Part shown: positions 1 through 9,796 of the stretch, one piece after another | Layout of the letters: each line of letters starts with the position of its first letter | Numbering within the stretch: the first letter of the stretch is position 1 | DNA from: CAZISM01 sp964541895 | Lineage (GTDB): Bacteria; Zhuqueibacterota; Zhuqueibacteria; Residuimicrobiales; Residuimicrobiaceae | Direction: 5' to 3' | Assembly (NCBI GenBank): GCA_964541895.1 | Contig: CAZISM010000043.1 | Span: 1 to 40,650, forward strand | Length of the DNA stretch: 40,650 bases | Notes under the pieces: generated by a model | What the model was told of the DNA's origin: nothing | Seen by the model: the letters and a program-made list of their open reading frames with translations, nothing else | Database searches by the model: none | Made by a program: the position numbers and the translations under genes

Positions 1-661
1 GCACGAAATCGTCCATACGGCGGCGCAGAGTTATCTCTTTTTGCACCTGTTGCATGCGCGACACCATGGCCGTGGACTGGCGGCGAAGCTGGTCGGCACG
101 ATCGCGCAGGAAATCGGCTTTGTTTTCCATGTCCTGGGGCAGGTCATCGCTGTCCAGGGCGGGACCGCCGGCAAGACGCGCAGCAGACTCTTGCGGACTC
201 AAGTCGAGCCGTTTTTGCCGGACCTGTGATATCTGCTGCAGGAGGGCGGATTTTGTTTTTTCATCCATGCGCGGGGCGGATTGCACGAGGCGGCTCAACG
301 AATCCAGCACGGTCACATAGAGCGAATCCAGTTGCCGGCCGGCGCTGTTGTGTCGCCGCAGGGCCTCTGTCAGTTGCGCGCTGGCCTGTTCCTGCTGTTG
401 GGCGAGCTGCTGGCTGTCACGCAACAGGGCGTCGAGGCGGCGGCGTTCAAAAAAAGAGAGATCGGATTTGGTTTTGAGCGGGGTGATGAGATGCGCCAAA
501 GAATCGGATTGGATTTTCAGACGATCAAGCTGTTGCTGCCGCTGCAGAATTTGGGCTTGCTGCGATTGCAGATTTTGCTCGCGCCTTTGCAGATGGTCGG
601 GTTGGGCGATCGCCGTGACGGCGATAAAGAGTATGAAATATTTTAGAAATTCAGTTTTCAT
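1..661 (-). CDS. Secreted coiled-coil protein, N-terminal part (runs off window)
   Basis: The frame opens with an ATG at 659-661 on the minus strand and stays open for 220 codons to the window edge, so the C terminus is not seen. Residues 1 to about 19 look like a signal peptide: a Lys near the start, a hydrophobic core, and Ala-Ile-Ala before Gln. The remainder is rich in Gln, Arg, Leu and Glu with heptad-like spacing (about residues 22-60, 75-110 and 185-220), which predicts long periplasmic coiled coils. No enzymatic motif is visible. The gene lies 242 bp downstream of the response-regulator gene on the same strand and could be co-transcribed with it. No clear Shine-Dalgarno sequence precedes the ATG. 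I do not recognise the family. A TolC-adaptor-like or peptidoglycan-associated helical protein is possible, but the missing C terminus prevents a decision. Confidence 0.7.
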   Translation of the reverse strand, partial: MKTEFLKYFILFIAVTAIAQPDHLQRREQNLQSQQAQILQRQQQLDRLKIQSDSLAHLITPLKTKSDLSFFERRRLDALLRDSQQLAQQQEQASAQLTEALRRHNSAGRQLDSLYVTVLDSLSRLVQSAPRMDEKTKSALLQQISQVRQKRLDLSPQESAARLAGGPALDSDDLPQDMENKADFLRDRADQLRRQSTAMVSRMQQVQKEITLRRRMDDFV

Positions 662-765
662 TTAAAATATGGCTTTGTCGACCAGGTTTACATCCTGAGC
701 GGTTGTTTAGTGCGCTCATTTCAGAGATGGTCGGCTGTAGAGCATGCCGGACCACACCTCGCCCC

Positions 766-789
766 ACCGCGGAGCTGGAGCTCCGCGGT
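766..789. repeat. Perfect 11-bp inverted repeat
   Basis: The arms ACCGCGGAGCT (766-776) and AGCTCCGCGGT (779-789) are perfectly complementary around a 2-nt centre. There is no U-tract in either direction. It resembles a short intergenic palindromic (REP-like) element. Confidence 0.6.
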
Positions 790-872
790 CCCAATTCCCG
801 CAGAATCAATCAAATTCAATCACACCATAATTTGCCGGTTTTGAGTATGCCAGGCCACCCAACCAGCCCCGG

Positions 873-895
873 CGGAGCGGAAGCTCTGCGCTCCG
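873..895. repeat. Hairpin with 7-bp stem, similar composition to 766-789
   Basis: CGGAGCG (873-879) pairs with CGCTCCG (889-895) around a 9-nt loop. It shares the GCGGAGC/GAGCTC theme with the palindrome about 100 bp away. The A-run that follows on the plus strand is on the wrong side to terminate the minus-strand operon. Confidence 0.45.
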
Positions 896-903
896 AAAAA
901 ACG

Positions 904-2265
904 TCAACTCAGGCCGTATTTTTCCATTTTATAATACAACGTGCTGGTTTTGATGCCGAGCAGGCGCGCGGCCTCCATTTTGACCCCTTTGGACTGCGTC
1001 AGCGCCTGCACCAGCGCTTGACGCTCCACCTGTTCCAGCAAAGCATCCAGAGACATGGGTTGCAGTGTCTGTTCGTTGCGACTGGATGGCCGCACCGGCA
1101 GATCAACGGCATGGATCGTATCCTGCTCGGCCAGCACCGCCGCTCTTTCCAAAACGTTCTCCAGCTCGCGGACGTTGCCGGGCCAGCCATAGCTCTGCAG
1201 CGCCATAATCGCATCCGGGGCCAGCTGCAGCTGTGGACGATTCAGCTGCCGGGCGATGCGCTGCAGGAAAAAATGGCTGAGCAGCGGAATGTCTTCCGCC
1301 CGCTCGCGCAACGGCGGCAGCACAATGGGAATAATATGCAAACGATAATAAAGATCTTCACGAAACCGGTTGTCCTTGACCAGCTCCTGCAAATCGCGAT
1401 GGGTGGCGGCGATGACGCGGACGTCGATGCTCAGGCTTTCCTCGCCGCCGACGCGCTCGAACTCCCGCTCCTGCAATACCCGCAACAGTTTGATCTGCGT
1501 CGAAGGTGAAATATCACCGATCTCGTCGAGAAAGATGGTGCCGTTATGGGCCAGCTCGAAACGGCCGCGCTTGCGTTTCAGGGCGCCGGTAAAAGCCCCC
1601 TTTTCATGGCCGAACAGTTCCGACTCCAGCACCCCTTCGGCAAGGGCGCCGGTATGAACACGAATGAACGGAAAATTCGCACGATCGCTGGTCTTGTGGA
1701 TGGCGCGCGCCACCAGCTCTTTGCCGGTGCCGCTTTCGCCATAAATAATGACCGAGGAATCGGTACGCGCCACTTTGGCGATGGTGCGGTACAGTTCTTT
1801 CATCACCGCGGTTTCGCCGATGATCTCGCCGAAATTGTATTCCTGCTCCAGTTCATTGCGCAGATAGGCGTTTTCAGCCGAAACGCGCTCCAGCGCTTCG
1901 TCGCTGTCAATCTTGGCGGCGATTTTGCGGATGCGCAGTTTGAACTCGTCGTGGGAAAACGGCTTGGTGATGAAATCCGTGGCGCCGTGGTGCATAGCTT
2001 CCACCGCCAGGTCGATGGTGCCATAAGCGGTGATCACCAGCACTTCGGTGCGCGCGGATTGGCCTTTGACGGCCTTTAACACCTCAAGGCCGTTCATGCC
2101 CGGCAGGCGGTAATCGGTGACCACCAGATCAAAAGAGCCGGTTTTCAGTTGCGTCAGGCCGGATTCGCCGTCCGCCGCGGTGACCACGGTCCATTTTTCC
2201 TTTTGCAGAATCTGGGCCATGGCTTCGCGCATGGTTTCGTTGTCGTCGATGACAAGGCTGTGCAT
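904..2265 (-). CDS. Sigma-54-dependent response regulator, NtrC family
   Basis: 453 residues with the classic three-part NtrC layout. An N-terminal receiver (about 1-118) has phospho-acceptor Asp51 in VVTDYRLPG, Thr79 and Lys101. The AAA+ sigma-54 activation domain (about 145-380) has Walker A GESGTGKE at 176-183 and the sigma-54 contact loop GAFTGA at 223-228. A C-terminal Fis-type helix-turn-helix (about 410-453) ends in a KTSTLYYKM recognition helix. It should activate RNA polymerase holoenzyme carrying sigma-54 after phosphorylation. The frame remains open upstream to 2682, but the receiver begins at the ATG at 2265 and the extension translates a repeated non-coding sequence, so I place the start at 2265. 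No strong ribosome site is visible there. The gene lies 238 bp downstream of a sensor kinase on the same strand, its probable partner. Confidence 0.93.
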   Translation of the reverse strand: MHSLVIDDNETMREAMAQILQKEKWTVVTAADGESGLTQLKTGSFDLVVTDYRLPGMNGLEVLKAVKGQSARTEVLVITAYGTIDLAVEAMHHGATDFITKPFSHDEFKLRIRKIAAKIDSDEALERVSAENAYLRNELEQEYNFGEIIGETAVMKELYRTIAKVARTDSSVIIYGESGTGKELVARAIHKTSDRANFPFIRVHTGALAEGVLESELFGHEKGAFTGALKRKRGRFELAHNGTIFLDEIGDISPSTQIKLLRVLQEREFERVGGEESLSIDVRVIAATHRDLQELVKDNRFREDLYYRLHIIPIVLPPLRERAEDIPLLSHFFLQRIARQLNRPQLQLAPDAIMALQSYGWPGNVRELENVLERAAVLAEQDTIHAVDLPVRPSSRNEQTLQPMSLDALLEQVERQALVQALTQSKGVKMEAARLLGIKTSTLYYKMEKYGLS

Positions 2266-2298
2266 GATTTGTCGGGTGTATGCCTGAATTAAAGGGCC

Positions 2299-2347
2299 GT
2301 TCGTGCGCAGATTCTTTATTTGGATTTGGATGCGCACAGATCCTTCG
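2299..2347. repeat. 49-bp direct repeat, copy 1
   Basis: Identical over 49 bp to 2397-2445; the two copies start 98 bp apart. Each carries a GTGCGCA/TGCGCAC inverted pair that could form a hairpin with a loop of about 20 nt. It lies in the non-coding gap between the sensor kinase and response regulator genes. Confidence 0.85.
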
Positions 2348-2396
2348 GTCCGCAAAAAAACCAGCAGACCTCGGTTTATGATTGATTTGAATGGCT

Positions 2397-2445
2397 GTTC
2401 GTGCGCAGATTCTTTATTTGGATTTGGATGCGCACAGATCCTTCG
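2397..2445. repeat. 49-bp direct repeat, copy 2
   Basis: Second exact copy of the 2299-2347 unit. It is followed by a small GC hairpin (CCCCGC, loop, GCGGGG, about 2446-2464) and then CTCAGGATGAC. The AGATCCTTCG...CTCAGGATGAC pattern looks like a dispersed intergenic repeat rather than a gene part. Confidence 0.85.
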
Positions 2446-2503
2446 CCCCGCAAAAAGCGCGGGGCTCAGGATGACAAAAAAAGCCAAAAGTAAAAGGCGT
2501 CCG

Positions 2504-3892
2504 TTATGGCGCGGGCTCCAGCTCGAGCCGGAAACAGCTGCCGGTCGCGTCGCTGCGCAGCAGCTGCACCGAGCCTTTGTTCGCTTCCACCAGCACCTTG
2601 ACCATAGCCAGCCCGAGGCCGAGCCCCTTTTCCTTGGAACTGAAAAACGGTTCAAATATTCTCGGCTGTATGTTTTCGGCAATCCCCTTGCCGGTGTCGG
2701 CTACATCCACCCAGCAGCAGCCTTTATGTCTGGTGACCGTGCAGGTGATGCGGCCACGCTCGCCGACCGCATGCACGGCGTTAAGCGCCAGGTTGAGCAG
2801 GATCTGCTTCAGGTGCTGCGGATCGATCCACACCTGCTCATCGCCCTGCAACACAAACTCGATATGACTGTTCTGGCTTTTCATCCACTCTACCGCTTCG
2901 GTCCAGCACGCCGCAACCAACGTGCGTTGCGGTTTCGGCGAAATGGGGCGCGCATAGTCGAGGAAATCCTGCACCAGCGCTTTCAGATTGCGCGTTTCGT
3001 TGAGGATCCGCTGCGCCCGGTGTCGGGTGCTGTCGTCCGCCGCATCGTCGGCCAAGAGTCCGGCAAACAGCTCGATGCCGCCAAGGGGGTTGCGCAGCTC
3101 GTGCGCCACGCCGGCGAGCATGGCCTTCTGCTGTTCGTCGCGCTGCAGAATAGCCTGCCGCATCTCTTCCATGGTAGAGCCGAGAAAGGCGATCTCATCG
3201 CGACCGGATACGGGAATGGCCTGTTCCATGTCGCCTTTTCCCAGCCGTTCGGCCGCCTTGCGCAGGGTCAACAGCGGTTTGGTCAACCGCCGAGAGGTAA
3301 ACCAGGAGAGCAGCACCGCCACGGCCAGGGCCAGCAGACCGATCTGGAGCAGGCGGGTCTGCATGTCACGCACGATGCGCAGGGAAGCGGCGCTGCCCTG
3401 CACAGCCACCACGCCTTTGACCATGCCGTTCACAAGCAAAGGCGCATAACCGGATTTGGAATCCATGCCGTCCAGTCCGGTGAACAGCGGCGATTGACTG
3501 GTGCGGTTCTGCAGCGCCTGTTCGATTTCGTTTTTGTCGAACTCGAAGCGGCTGTAATCGGCGGCAATGGCTAATCGGTTCTGACTGTCGAGCCAGGTGG
3601 CGCCTTGGGGCGAAAAGACGACGATTCTCGTCATCTGACCCGCTTTGGCCATCATGGCCAATTTGGCCTGCAAGCTGTTATAGACCCGGCCGTTCTCATC
3701 GCCCGGACTCAGCAGGGTCAGCAGCGACGCGTCCAGCTGACTGGAAACCGTGGCGGCCAGCGCCTCCAATTTCATGCCCAGCTCTTTTTCGAACGCGTTG
3801 GCCAGGGTCAACTGCAGGTAGAGGCCGGCCAGCAGCAGCACCAGCATCACCTGCAGAATGAACAGCGCTAACAGCCGTTTCCGAATCATCAT
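2504..3892 (-). CDS. Membrane sensor histidine kinase (HAMP, HisKA, HATPase)
   Basis: 462 residues. A transmembrane helix (about 7-30) is followed by a periplasmic sensor region (about 31-175), a second helix (about 181-199) and a HAMP linker (about 200-252). The dimerisation/phospho-acceptor domain has His264 in GVAHELRNPLGG. The ATP-binding domain has an N box around Asn367-Asn371, DTGKGI at 399-404 and GLGLGLAM at 423-430, so catalytic function looks intact. It presumably autophosphorylates His264 and passes the phosphate to Asp51 of the NtrC-type regulator encoded just downstream. The periplasmic domain has a dCache/sCache-like size but the ligand is unknown. Translation starts at ATG 3892 (Met-Met-Ile-Arg). 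A sigma-54 promoter candidate lies about 40 bp upstream, which would let the pair control its own expression. Confidence 0.93.
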   Translation of the reverse strand: MMIRKRLLALFILQVMLVLLLAGLYLQLTLANAFEKELGMKLEALAATVSSQLDASLLTLLSPGDENGRVYNSLQAKLAMMAKAGQMTRIVVFSPQGATWLDSQNRLAIAADYSRFEFDKNEIEQALQNRTSQSPLFTGLDGMDSKSGYAPLLVNGMVKGVVAVQGSAASLRIVRDMQTRLLQIGLLALAVAVLLSWFTSRRLTKPLLTLRKAAERLGKGDMEQAIPVSGRDEIAFLGSTMEEMRQAILQRDEQQKAMLAGVAHELRNPLGGIELFAGLLADDAADDSTRHRAQRILNETRNLKALVQDFLDYARPISPKPQRTLVAACWTEAVEWMKSQNSHIEFVLQGDEQVWIDPQHLKQILLNLALNAVHAVGERGRITCTVTRHKGCCWVDVADTGKGIAENIQPRIFEPFFSSKEKGLGLGLAMVKVLVEANKGSVQLLRSDATGSCFRLELEPAP

Positions 3893-3932
3893 ACCACCGT
3901 ATAGGTCTTACAAAAAGCGTACCAGACGCCAT

Positions 3933-3948
3933 TGCCAGGTTAGTGCCG
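3933..3948 (-). promoter_or_regulatory. Candidate sigma-54 promoter of the kinase-regulator operon
   Basis: On the minus strand the sequence reads CGGCAC-TAACC-TGGCA. It has the obligatory GG and GC doublets spaced by 10 nt and 9 of 11 matches to TGGCAC-N5-TTGCA. Transcription would start near 3922, leaving a leader of about 30 nt before the kinase ATG at 3892. The operon itself encodes a sigma-54 activator. Confidence 0.5.
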
Positions 3949-3958
3949 GAAAGCAGAC

Positions 3959-3988
3959 TCTCGTTGCCCATCCCTGTGCAAGTCGAGA
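3959..3988. promoter_or_regulatory. Imperfect dyad upstream of the sigma-54 promoter candidate
   Basis: TCTCGTTGC (3959-3967) and GCAAGTCGAGA (3978-3988) form an inverted repeat with a 2-nt insertion in one arm. It is centred about 50 bp upstream of the predicted start. It is a candidate activator-binding site, although closer than is usual for NtrC-type enhancers. Confidence 0.25.
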
Positions 3989-4108
3989 TAACCTTATATT
4001 TTTAAATCATGGATCCGCTCAACAGCCGGCCGTAGAACCAGCGAAAGGCCTGGATGCGAGCCGGATTGAGGGACACAACTCGCGACCATCAGTTTTTCGA
4101 AACCGGCC

Positions 4109-5236
4109 TCAGTTTTTTGAATCCAACACCTGCTGATAGTACGACTCGTAAATGGGAATGATCCTCTGGACGTCAAACTGTTGTTGAGCCTTTTCCCGGG
4201 CGTTGTGTCTGAACTGCATCATTTTGTCCGCATCGGTCAAGAGCTCGACCGCAGCGGCTGCCATGGCATCGGTATCGCCGACCGGCCGTAGAAAGCCGTT
4301 GCGGCCGTCATCCACCACTTCCGGCAGACCGCCGATGTTGGTAGCCACCACCGGCGTGCCGCAGCTCATGGCTTCCAGGGCGGCCAGGCCAAAGCTCTCT
4401 TCGCTGCTGGGCAGCAGAAACAGATCGGCGCAGCCGAGAAGATTTTCAATATAGTCCTGGATACCCAGATAGATCACATAATCATGCACGCCCAGTTTGA
4501 TAGCCAGGTCGTGCGATTCCTGTCGATCCGGTCCTTCCCCGGCCAGCAACAGCTTGGCCGGCATGGACTCGCGCACCCTGGCGAGAATGCGTATGGTATC
4601 GGTCAGCCGTTTCACCGGACGGAAATTGGAGGTGTGCATCAGCAGCTTTTCGCCGTTGGGGGCAAAAAACTTTTTGCTGCAGTTCTCCGGCTGGCCGGAA
4701 AAACGGGCGGTGTCGACGAAATTGTGAATCACGCGAATGTTGCAGGAAATGTTAAACTCTTCCACCGTGCGTCTGGCCAGGTATTGAGAAACAGCGGTGA
4801 TGCCGTCCGATTCCTTGAGCCCGAATTTCACCACCTCATAGAACGATTCGTCCTTGCCCACCAGGGTGATATCCGTGCCGTGCAGCGTGGTGACGATTTT
4901 CGGGCCGTCGCCGCGCAGCATCTGCCGCGCCAGATAGGCGCTGATGGCATGGGGAATGGCGTAATGGGCATGGACGATATCGAGATGATGTTCCTTGTGC
5001 ACTTCAATGATCTTGGTGGCCAGGCTGAGGTCATAGGGCGGAAACTTGAACAGCGGGTAAGCAGAGACATCCACCTCATGGTAAAAGACGTTTTCCTGAA
5101 ATCCGCGCAGGCGAAACGGGGCGCTGTAGCTGATAAAATGGACCTGGTGGCCTCTCTGCGCCAGACAGACCCCCAGTTCGGTGGCCAGCACGCCGCTGCC
5201 GCCGTGGGTTGGGTAACAGACAATAGCTATTTTCAT
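4109..5236 (-). CDS. bshA: N-acetyl-alpha-D-glucosaminyl L-malate synthase BshA
   Basis: 375-residue GT-B glycosyltransferase of family GT4, full length for BshA. The start MKIAIVCYPTHGGSGVLATE is typical of BshA and carries the glycine-rich loop near the acceptor site. The C-terminal nucleotide-sugar domain shows EESFGLAALE (the E-x7-E motif) followed by GTPVVATNIGGLPEVV. The enzyme transfers GlcNAc from UDP-GlcNAc to L-malate, the first step of bacillithiol synthesis in the cytosol. bshB and bshC are not in the window. The gene ends 216 bp before the sensor kinase start and faces lepA across a 292-bp divergent region, where a good minus-strand promoter is seen. Bacillithiol genes are known in Bacillota, Deinococcota and FCB bacteria, and the last fits the other clues here. 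Confidence 0.93.
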   Translation of the reverse strand: MKIAIVCYPTHGGSGVLATELGVCLAQRGHQVHFISYSAPFRLRGFQENVFYHEVDVSAYPLFKFPPYDLSLATKIIEVHKEHHLDIVHAHYAIPHAISAYLARQMLRGDGPKIVTTLHGTDITLVGKDESFYEVVKFGLKESDGITAVSQYLARRTVEEFNISCNIRVIHNFVDTARFSGQPENCSKKFFAPNGEKLLMHTSNFRPVKRLTDTIRILARVRESMPAKLLLAGEGPDRQESHDLAIKLGVHDYVIYLGIQDYIENLLGCADLFLLPSSEESFGLAALEAMSCGTPVVATNIGGLPEVVDDGRNGFLRPVGDTDAMAAAAVELLTDADKMMQFRHNAREKAQQQFDVQRIIPIYESYYQQVLDSKN

Positions 5237-5317
5237 GAACCTATTCCAATCTTGAATACCGGCGTAGAGCCGGCCGCAGCGGAACGCTTCGGCCTTAGCA
5301 ATCGCCCGGCTCCAGGT

Positions 5318-5346
5318 AATATATAGATTTCAATCTCCTGAATCAA
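5318..5346 (-). promoter_or_regulatory. Probable sigma-70-type promoter of bshA
   Basis: On the minus strand TTGATT (5341-5346) and TATATT (5318-5323) are separated by 17 nt, about 80 bp upstream of the bshA ATG. Each hexamer has four or five matches to consensus. Confidence 0.5.
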
Positions 5347-5463
5347 CCAAAACAACAACGAGCTGTTTTTTCGCGAAACGGCCAATAAAGATCGGACCTT
5401 GCTTCCGGTTTATCCGGATCAGGCCCTTTGTGCACGGATTCGCCAATTCTGCAACCTTTTCTA

Positions 5464-5492
5464 TTGAAAAAATGGAAAAAATTCAATACTTT
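5464..5492 (+). promoter_or_regulatory. Possible promoter of lepA
   Basis: TTGAAA (5464-5469) and TACTTT (5487-5492) are separated by 17 nt in an AT-rich stretch about 37 bp before the lepA ATG. The -10 element is weak. An AAGGAA ribosome-site candidate at 5509-5514 is rather far from the start codon. Confidence 0.4.
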
Positions 5493-5528
5493 AGTGTTTA
5501 CTTATTTTAAGGAAACGCAGTTCCCCTT

Positions 5529-7325
<1,797 letters not shown>

Positions 7326-7401
7326 ACACCCTCTGCACACCGCACCTGTAGTTTGATTCCTGACAAGCCAAAGACCTCACCACAGAGACAGGGTACGGGA
7401 T

Positions 7402-8172
7402 ATGGAACATGCAATGATCAGAGTGGAAAACCTCTGCAAGTATTTCGGTGAACGAACCGCCGTGGACCGGTTGACCATGAGCATCGGCAACGAGCTGTTC
7501 GTATTTCTGGGTCCCAACGGAGCAGGCAAAACCACCTCCATCAAGATGATGACCGGGTTGCTGGCTCCACACGAAGGTACGGTGTATCTCAACGGCGTCA
7601 ACCTGCAGCAGGCACCGCTCAAGGCCAAGAAACTGTTCGGCCTGGTTCATGAAGAGCCGGTGCTGTACGAAAAATTGACCGCGTCCGAATTCGTCCACTT
7701 TATGGCCCGTCTCTACAACGTGCCCAAACTGGAAGCGGAAAAGCGGATGAATCAATTGTTCGAAATTTTCGAGATGGAGAATCGTACCAACGATCTCATC
7801 GAGGATTTTTCGCACGGCATGAAACAAAAAGTGGCGCTGACCGGAGCGCTCATCCACGATCCGCAAATTCTGTTCCTCGACGAGCCCACGGTCGGTCTGG
7901 ATCCGAAATCCGCCCGCAACATGAAAGATCTGCTGCGCGGCCTGGTGGAAAAGGGGCACACGGTGTTCATGTCCACGCACATTCTCGAAGTGGCGGAACG
8001 CATGTGCGACCGGATCGGCATCATTCATCAGGGCAAGCTGATCGCCATGGGCACGTTTGAAGAATTGTCACAACAGGCCGGGAAATCAGGAGCAACTTTG
8101 GAAGACATCTTTTTAGACTTGACCGGCGACACCGAACAAGCCGGTCTCGAACGTTTTCTAAAGGAGAATTGA
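7402..8172 (+). CDS. ABC transporter ATP-binding protein (exporter type)
   Basis: 256 residues with all nucleotide-binding elements: Walker A GPNGAGKT (37-44), a variant signature FSHGMKQ (136-142) in place of LSGGQ, Walker B ILFLDEP (156-162), a D-loop, and the switch His in MSTHILE. The SHGMKQK signature is common in ABC-2-type export ATPases. It would energise the membrane protein encoded 4 nt downstream; the substrate is unknown. The start at ATG 7402 was chosen; a second Met four codons later is also possible. It follows lepA by 76 nt. Confidence 0.9.
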   Translation: MEHAMIRVENLCKYFGERTAVDRLTMSIGNELFVFLGPNGAGKTTSIKMMTGLLAPHEGTVYLNGVNLQQAPLKAKKLFGLVHEEPVLYEKLTASEFVHFMARLYNVPKLEAEKRMNQLFEIFEMENRTNDLIEDFSHGMKQKVALTGALIHDPQILFLDEPTVGLDPKSARNMKDLLRGLVEKGHTVFMSTHILEVAERMCDRIGIIHQGKLIAMGTFEELSQQAGKSGATLEDIFLDLTGDTEQAGLERFLKEN

Positions 8173-8176
8173 TCCG

Positions 8177-9778
8177 ATGCTGGCCGTCCTCATTTATTAC
8201 CGTTTGCGTGGCCTGCTCAACTCTGTGCTCAACGGCCATTCGAAAAAACGGATGAGCAAACGATTCGCTCTGCTCGGCTATCTGGCGCTGCCCATACTGC
8301 TCTACATGTCCATCGCCACCTTTTTCAGCAACGTGCTGGCCTCGCCTCTCGCCGGCGCCGCTGTGGTCCATATGCTGCTGGCCTCTTCGTTTCTGGCTCT
8401 GTTGATTTTTTTGCTCTTTAGCGGTCTGACCGTCGCCCTGCATTTTTATTTTCTCGCTAAAGACTATATGCTGCTGGGAACCGCACCGCTGGAGCAGCGC
8501 ACCATTTACCAGTACCGCTTTCTGGAAACCATTTTCGCCAACTCGTCGGTGTTTTGGGCCCTTGGCCTGCCGCTGATCTGGGGCTATGGCACGGCCGGCC
8601 ATGCGCCGTGGTGGTTTTATCCCCTCAGCCTGGTGGCCTCGTTCTTTTTCATCTCTCTGCCCACCGGGATCTCGGGCGTATTCTCGCTGGCGCTGATCCG
8701 CATTCTACCGGCCAAGCAGGCCAAGAACATGGCCGCGCTGATCGTCGGCATGCTCTTCATTTCGTTATGGATCGGCTTTCAATTCGTGCGCGTCTCCAGC
8801 CTGGATCCGGCCTCGAGTAATTTTAACCCCGGCGCTCTGCAGCAGCTCGGCCAAACCGGCTACTATATGCGCTACGTGCCTTCGGAGTGGCTGTATCGCG
8901 TGCTCCAGGGCATGGTGGAACAGGACTGGCTGCAAACCTGGTCGTATATGGGCGTGCTCGGTCTGGTCTTTCTCGCCATGTACCTGCTCGGCATGGCTTT
9001 TATGGGCTCCAACCAGACCTTTTTAGCTACGCAGGTGGCGGTGAAAACCACGACGCTGAAAAGCAGCGGCCTGCCCATGCCCTCCTCGTTTACCTGGGCC
9101 TTGATCGTGCGCGACCTGAAACTGCTGCGCCGCGATTCACGCCAGTTCACCCAGGTGCTCATGTTCGTGGTCATCATCCTGGTATTTCCATTTTTGACCA
9201 AGCACAACCTGAGCCAGCAACAGGGTTCGATGCGCATGTATCTGCCGTTTCTGTATCCGTTGATGTTGAGCAGCCTGAGCAGCAGCACCTCGGCGGCCCG
9301 CCTCATTCCCCTGGACGGCCTGTCGTTCAGCCTGTTCAAATGCGCACCGCGGCGGTTCGCCCGCATCGTCGGCTCCAAAAACCTGCTCAGCATCCTCATC
9401 GGCCTGGTCCCCGGCGCACTCGCCATTGTGGTCTCGGCCAAGCTTTTCAACATCGACCGGTTCACCACCCTGGAAGGGCTTGCGGCGCTGACGTCGCTGG
9501 TTCTGGGCGCCACCGGCATCGGCAGCTTTTTCGGCGCTTTTTTCGCTAAATTCGACTGGGAGCATCCCAAACGCATGCTCACCGGCGCAGGCACGTTTTT
9601 TATGACCGTGATCAGCATTTTCTATTTTCTGTTCATGTTCGGTCTGCTTTATGTGGGCCATCTCATGGGTATGATCATCGGCGGGATCCTGCTGACGACG
9701 ATCGTTTCCTTCGGCATGCTCATGTCGGGAACCATTTTGGCTGCAAAAAAGTTAGACGTTATGGACTGGCGCTTTTGA
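8177..9778 (+). CDS. ABC exporter membrane subunit, about 12 transmembrane helices
   Basis: 533 residues dominated by hydrophobic helices (for example about 36-58, 65-95, 125-145, 150-180, 190-205, 270-290, 330-350, 405-425, 435-460 and 480-525). A basic amphipathic N terminus and a cytosolic segment with VRDLKLLRRDSRQF sit near residues 313-327. It resembles the large single-chain permeases paired with exporter ATPases in Bacillota and FCB bacteria rather than the small ABC-2 permeases. An AAGGAG ribosome site at 8161-8166 overlaps the end of the ATPase gene, so the two are translationally linked. The substrate cannot be inferred. Confidence 0.82.
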   Translation: MLAVLIYYRLRGLLNSVLNGHSKKRMSKRFALLGYLALPILLYMSIATFFSNVLASPLAGAAVVHMLLASSFLALLIFLLFSGLTVALHFYFLAKDYMLLGTAPLEQRTIYQYRFLETIFANSSVFWALGLPLIWGYGTAGHAPWWFYPLSLVASFFFISLPTGISGVFSLALIRILPAKQAKNMAALIVGMLFISLWIGFQFVRVSSLDPASSNFNPGALQQLGQTGYYMRYVPSEWLYRVLQGMVEQDWLQTWSYMGVLGLVFLAMYLLGMAFMGSNQTFLATQVAVKTTTLKSSGLPMPSSFTWALIVRDLKLLRRDSRQFTQVLMFVVIILVFPFLTKHNLSQQQGSMRMYLPFLYPLMLSSLSSSTSAARLIPLDGLSFSLFKCAPRRFARIVGSKNLLSILIGLVPGALAIVVSAKLFNIDRFTTLEGLAALTSLVLGATGIGSFFGAFFAKFDWEHPKRMLTGAGTFFMTVISIFYFLFMFGLLYVGHLMGMIIGGILLTTIVSFGMLMSGTILAAKKLDVMDWRF

Positions 9779-9796
9779 TCGAGGAAAGGATGGTAC

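Larger units (their letters stand above)
662..903. other. Intergenic region with palindromic elements
   Basis: This non-coding stretch lies between the response-regulator stop and the start of the coiled-coil gene. It contains two GC-rich inverted repeats (766-789 and 873-895) and no convincing open reading frame. No T-run follows either hairpin on the minus strand, so a simple intrinsic terminator is not supported. Confidence 0.5.

Noticed and set aside
2266..2682. N-terminal extension of the response regulator to an ATG at 2682
   Set aside because: The extension overlaps the kinase gene and translates the 49-bp direct repeat; the receiver domain begins cleanly at the ATG at 2265.
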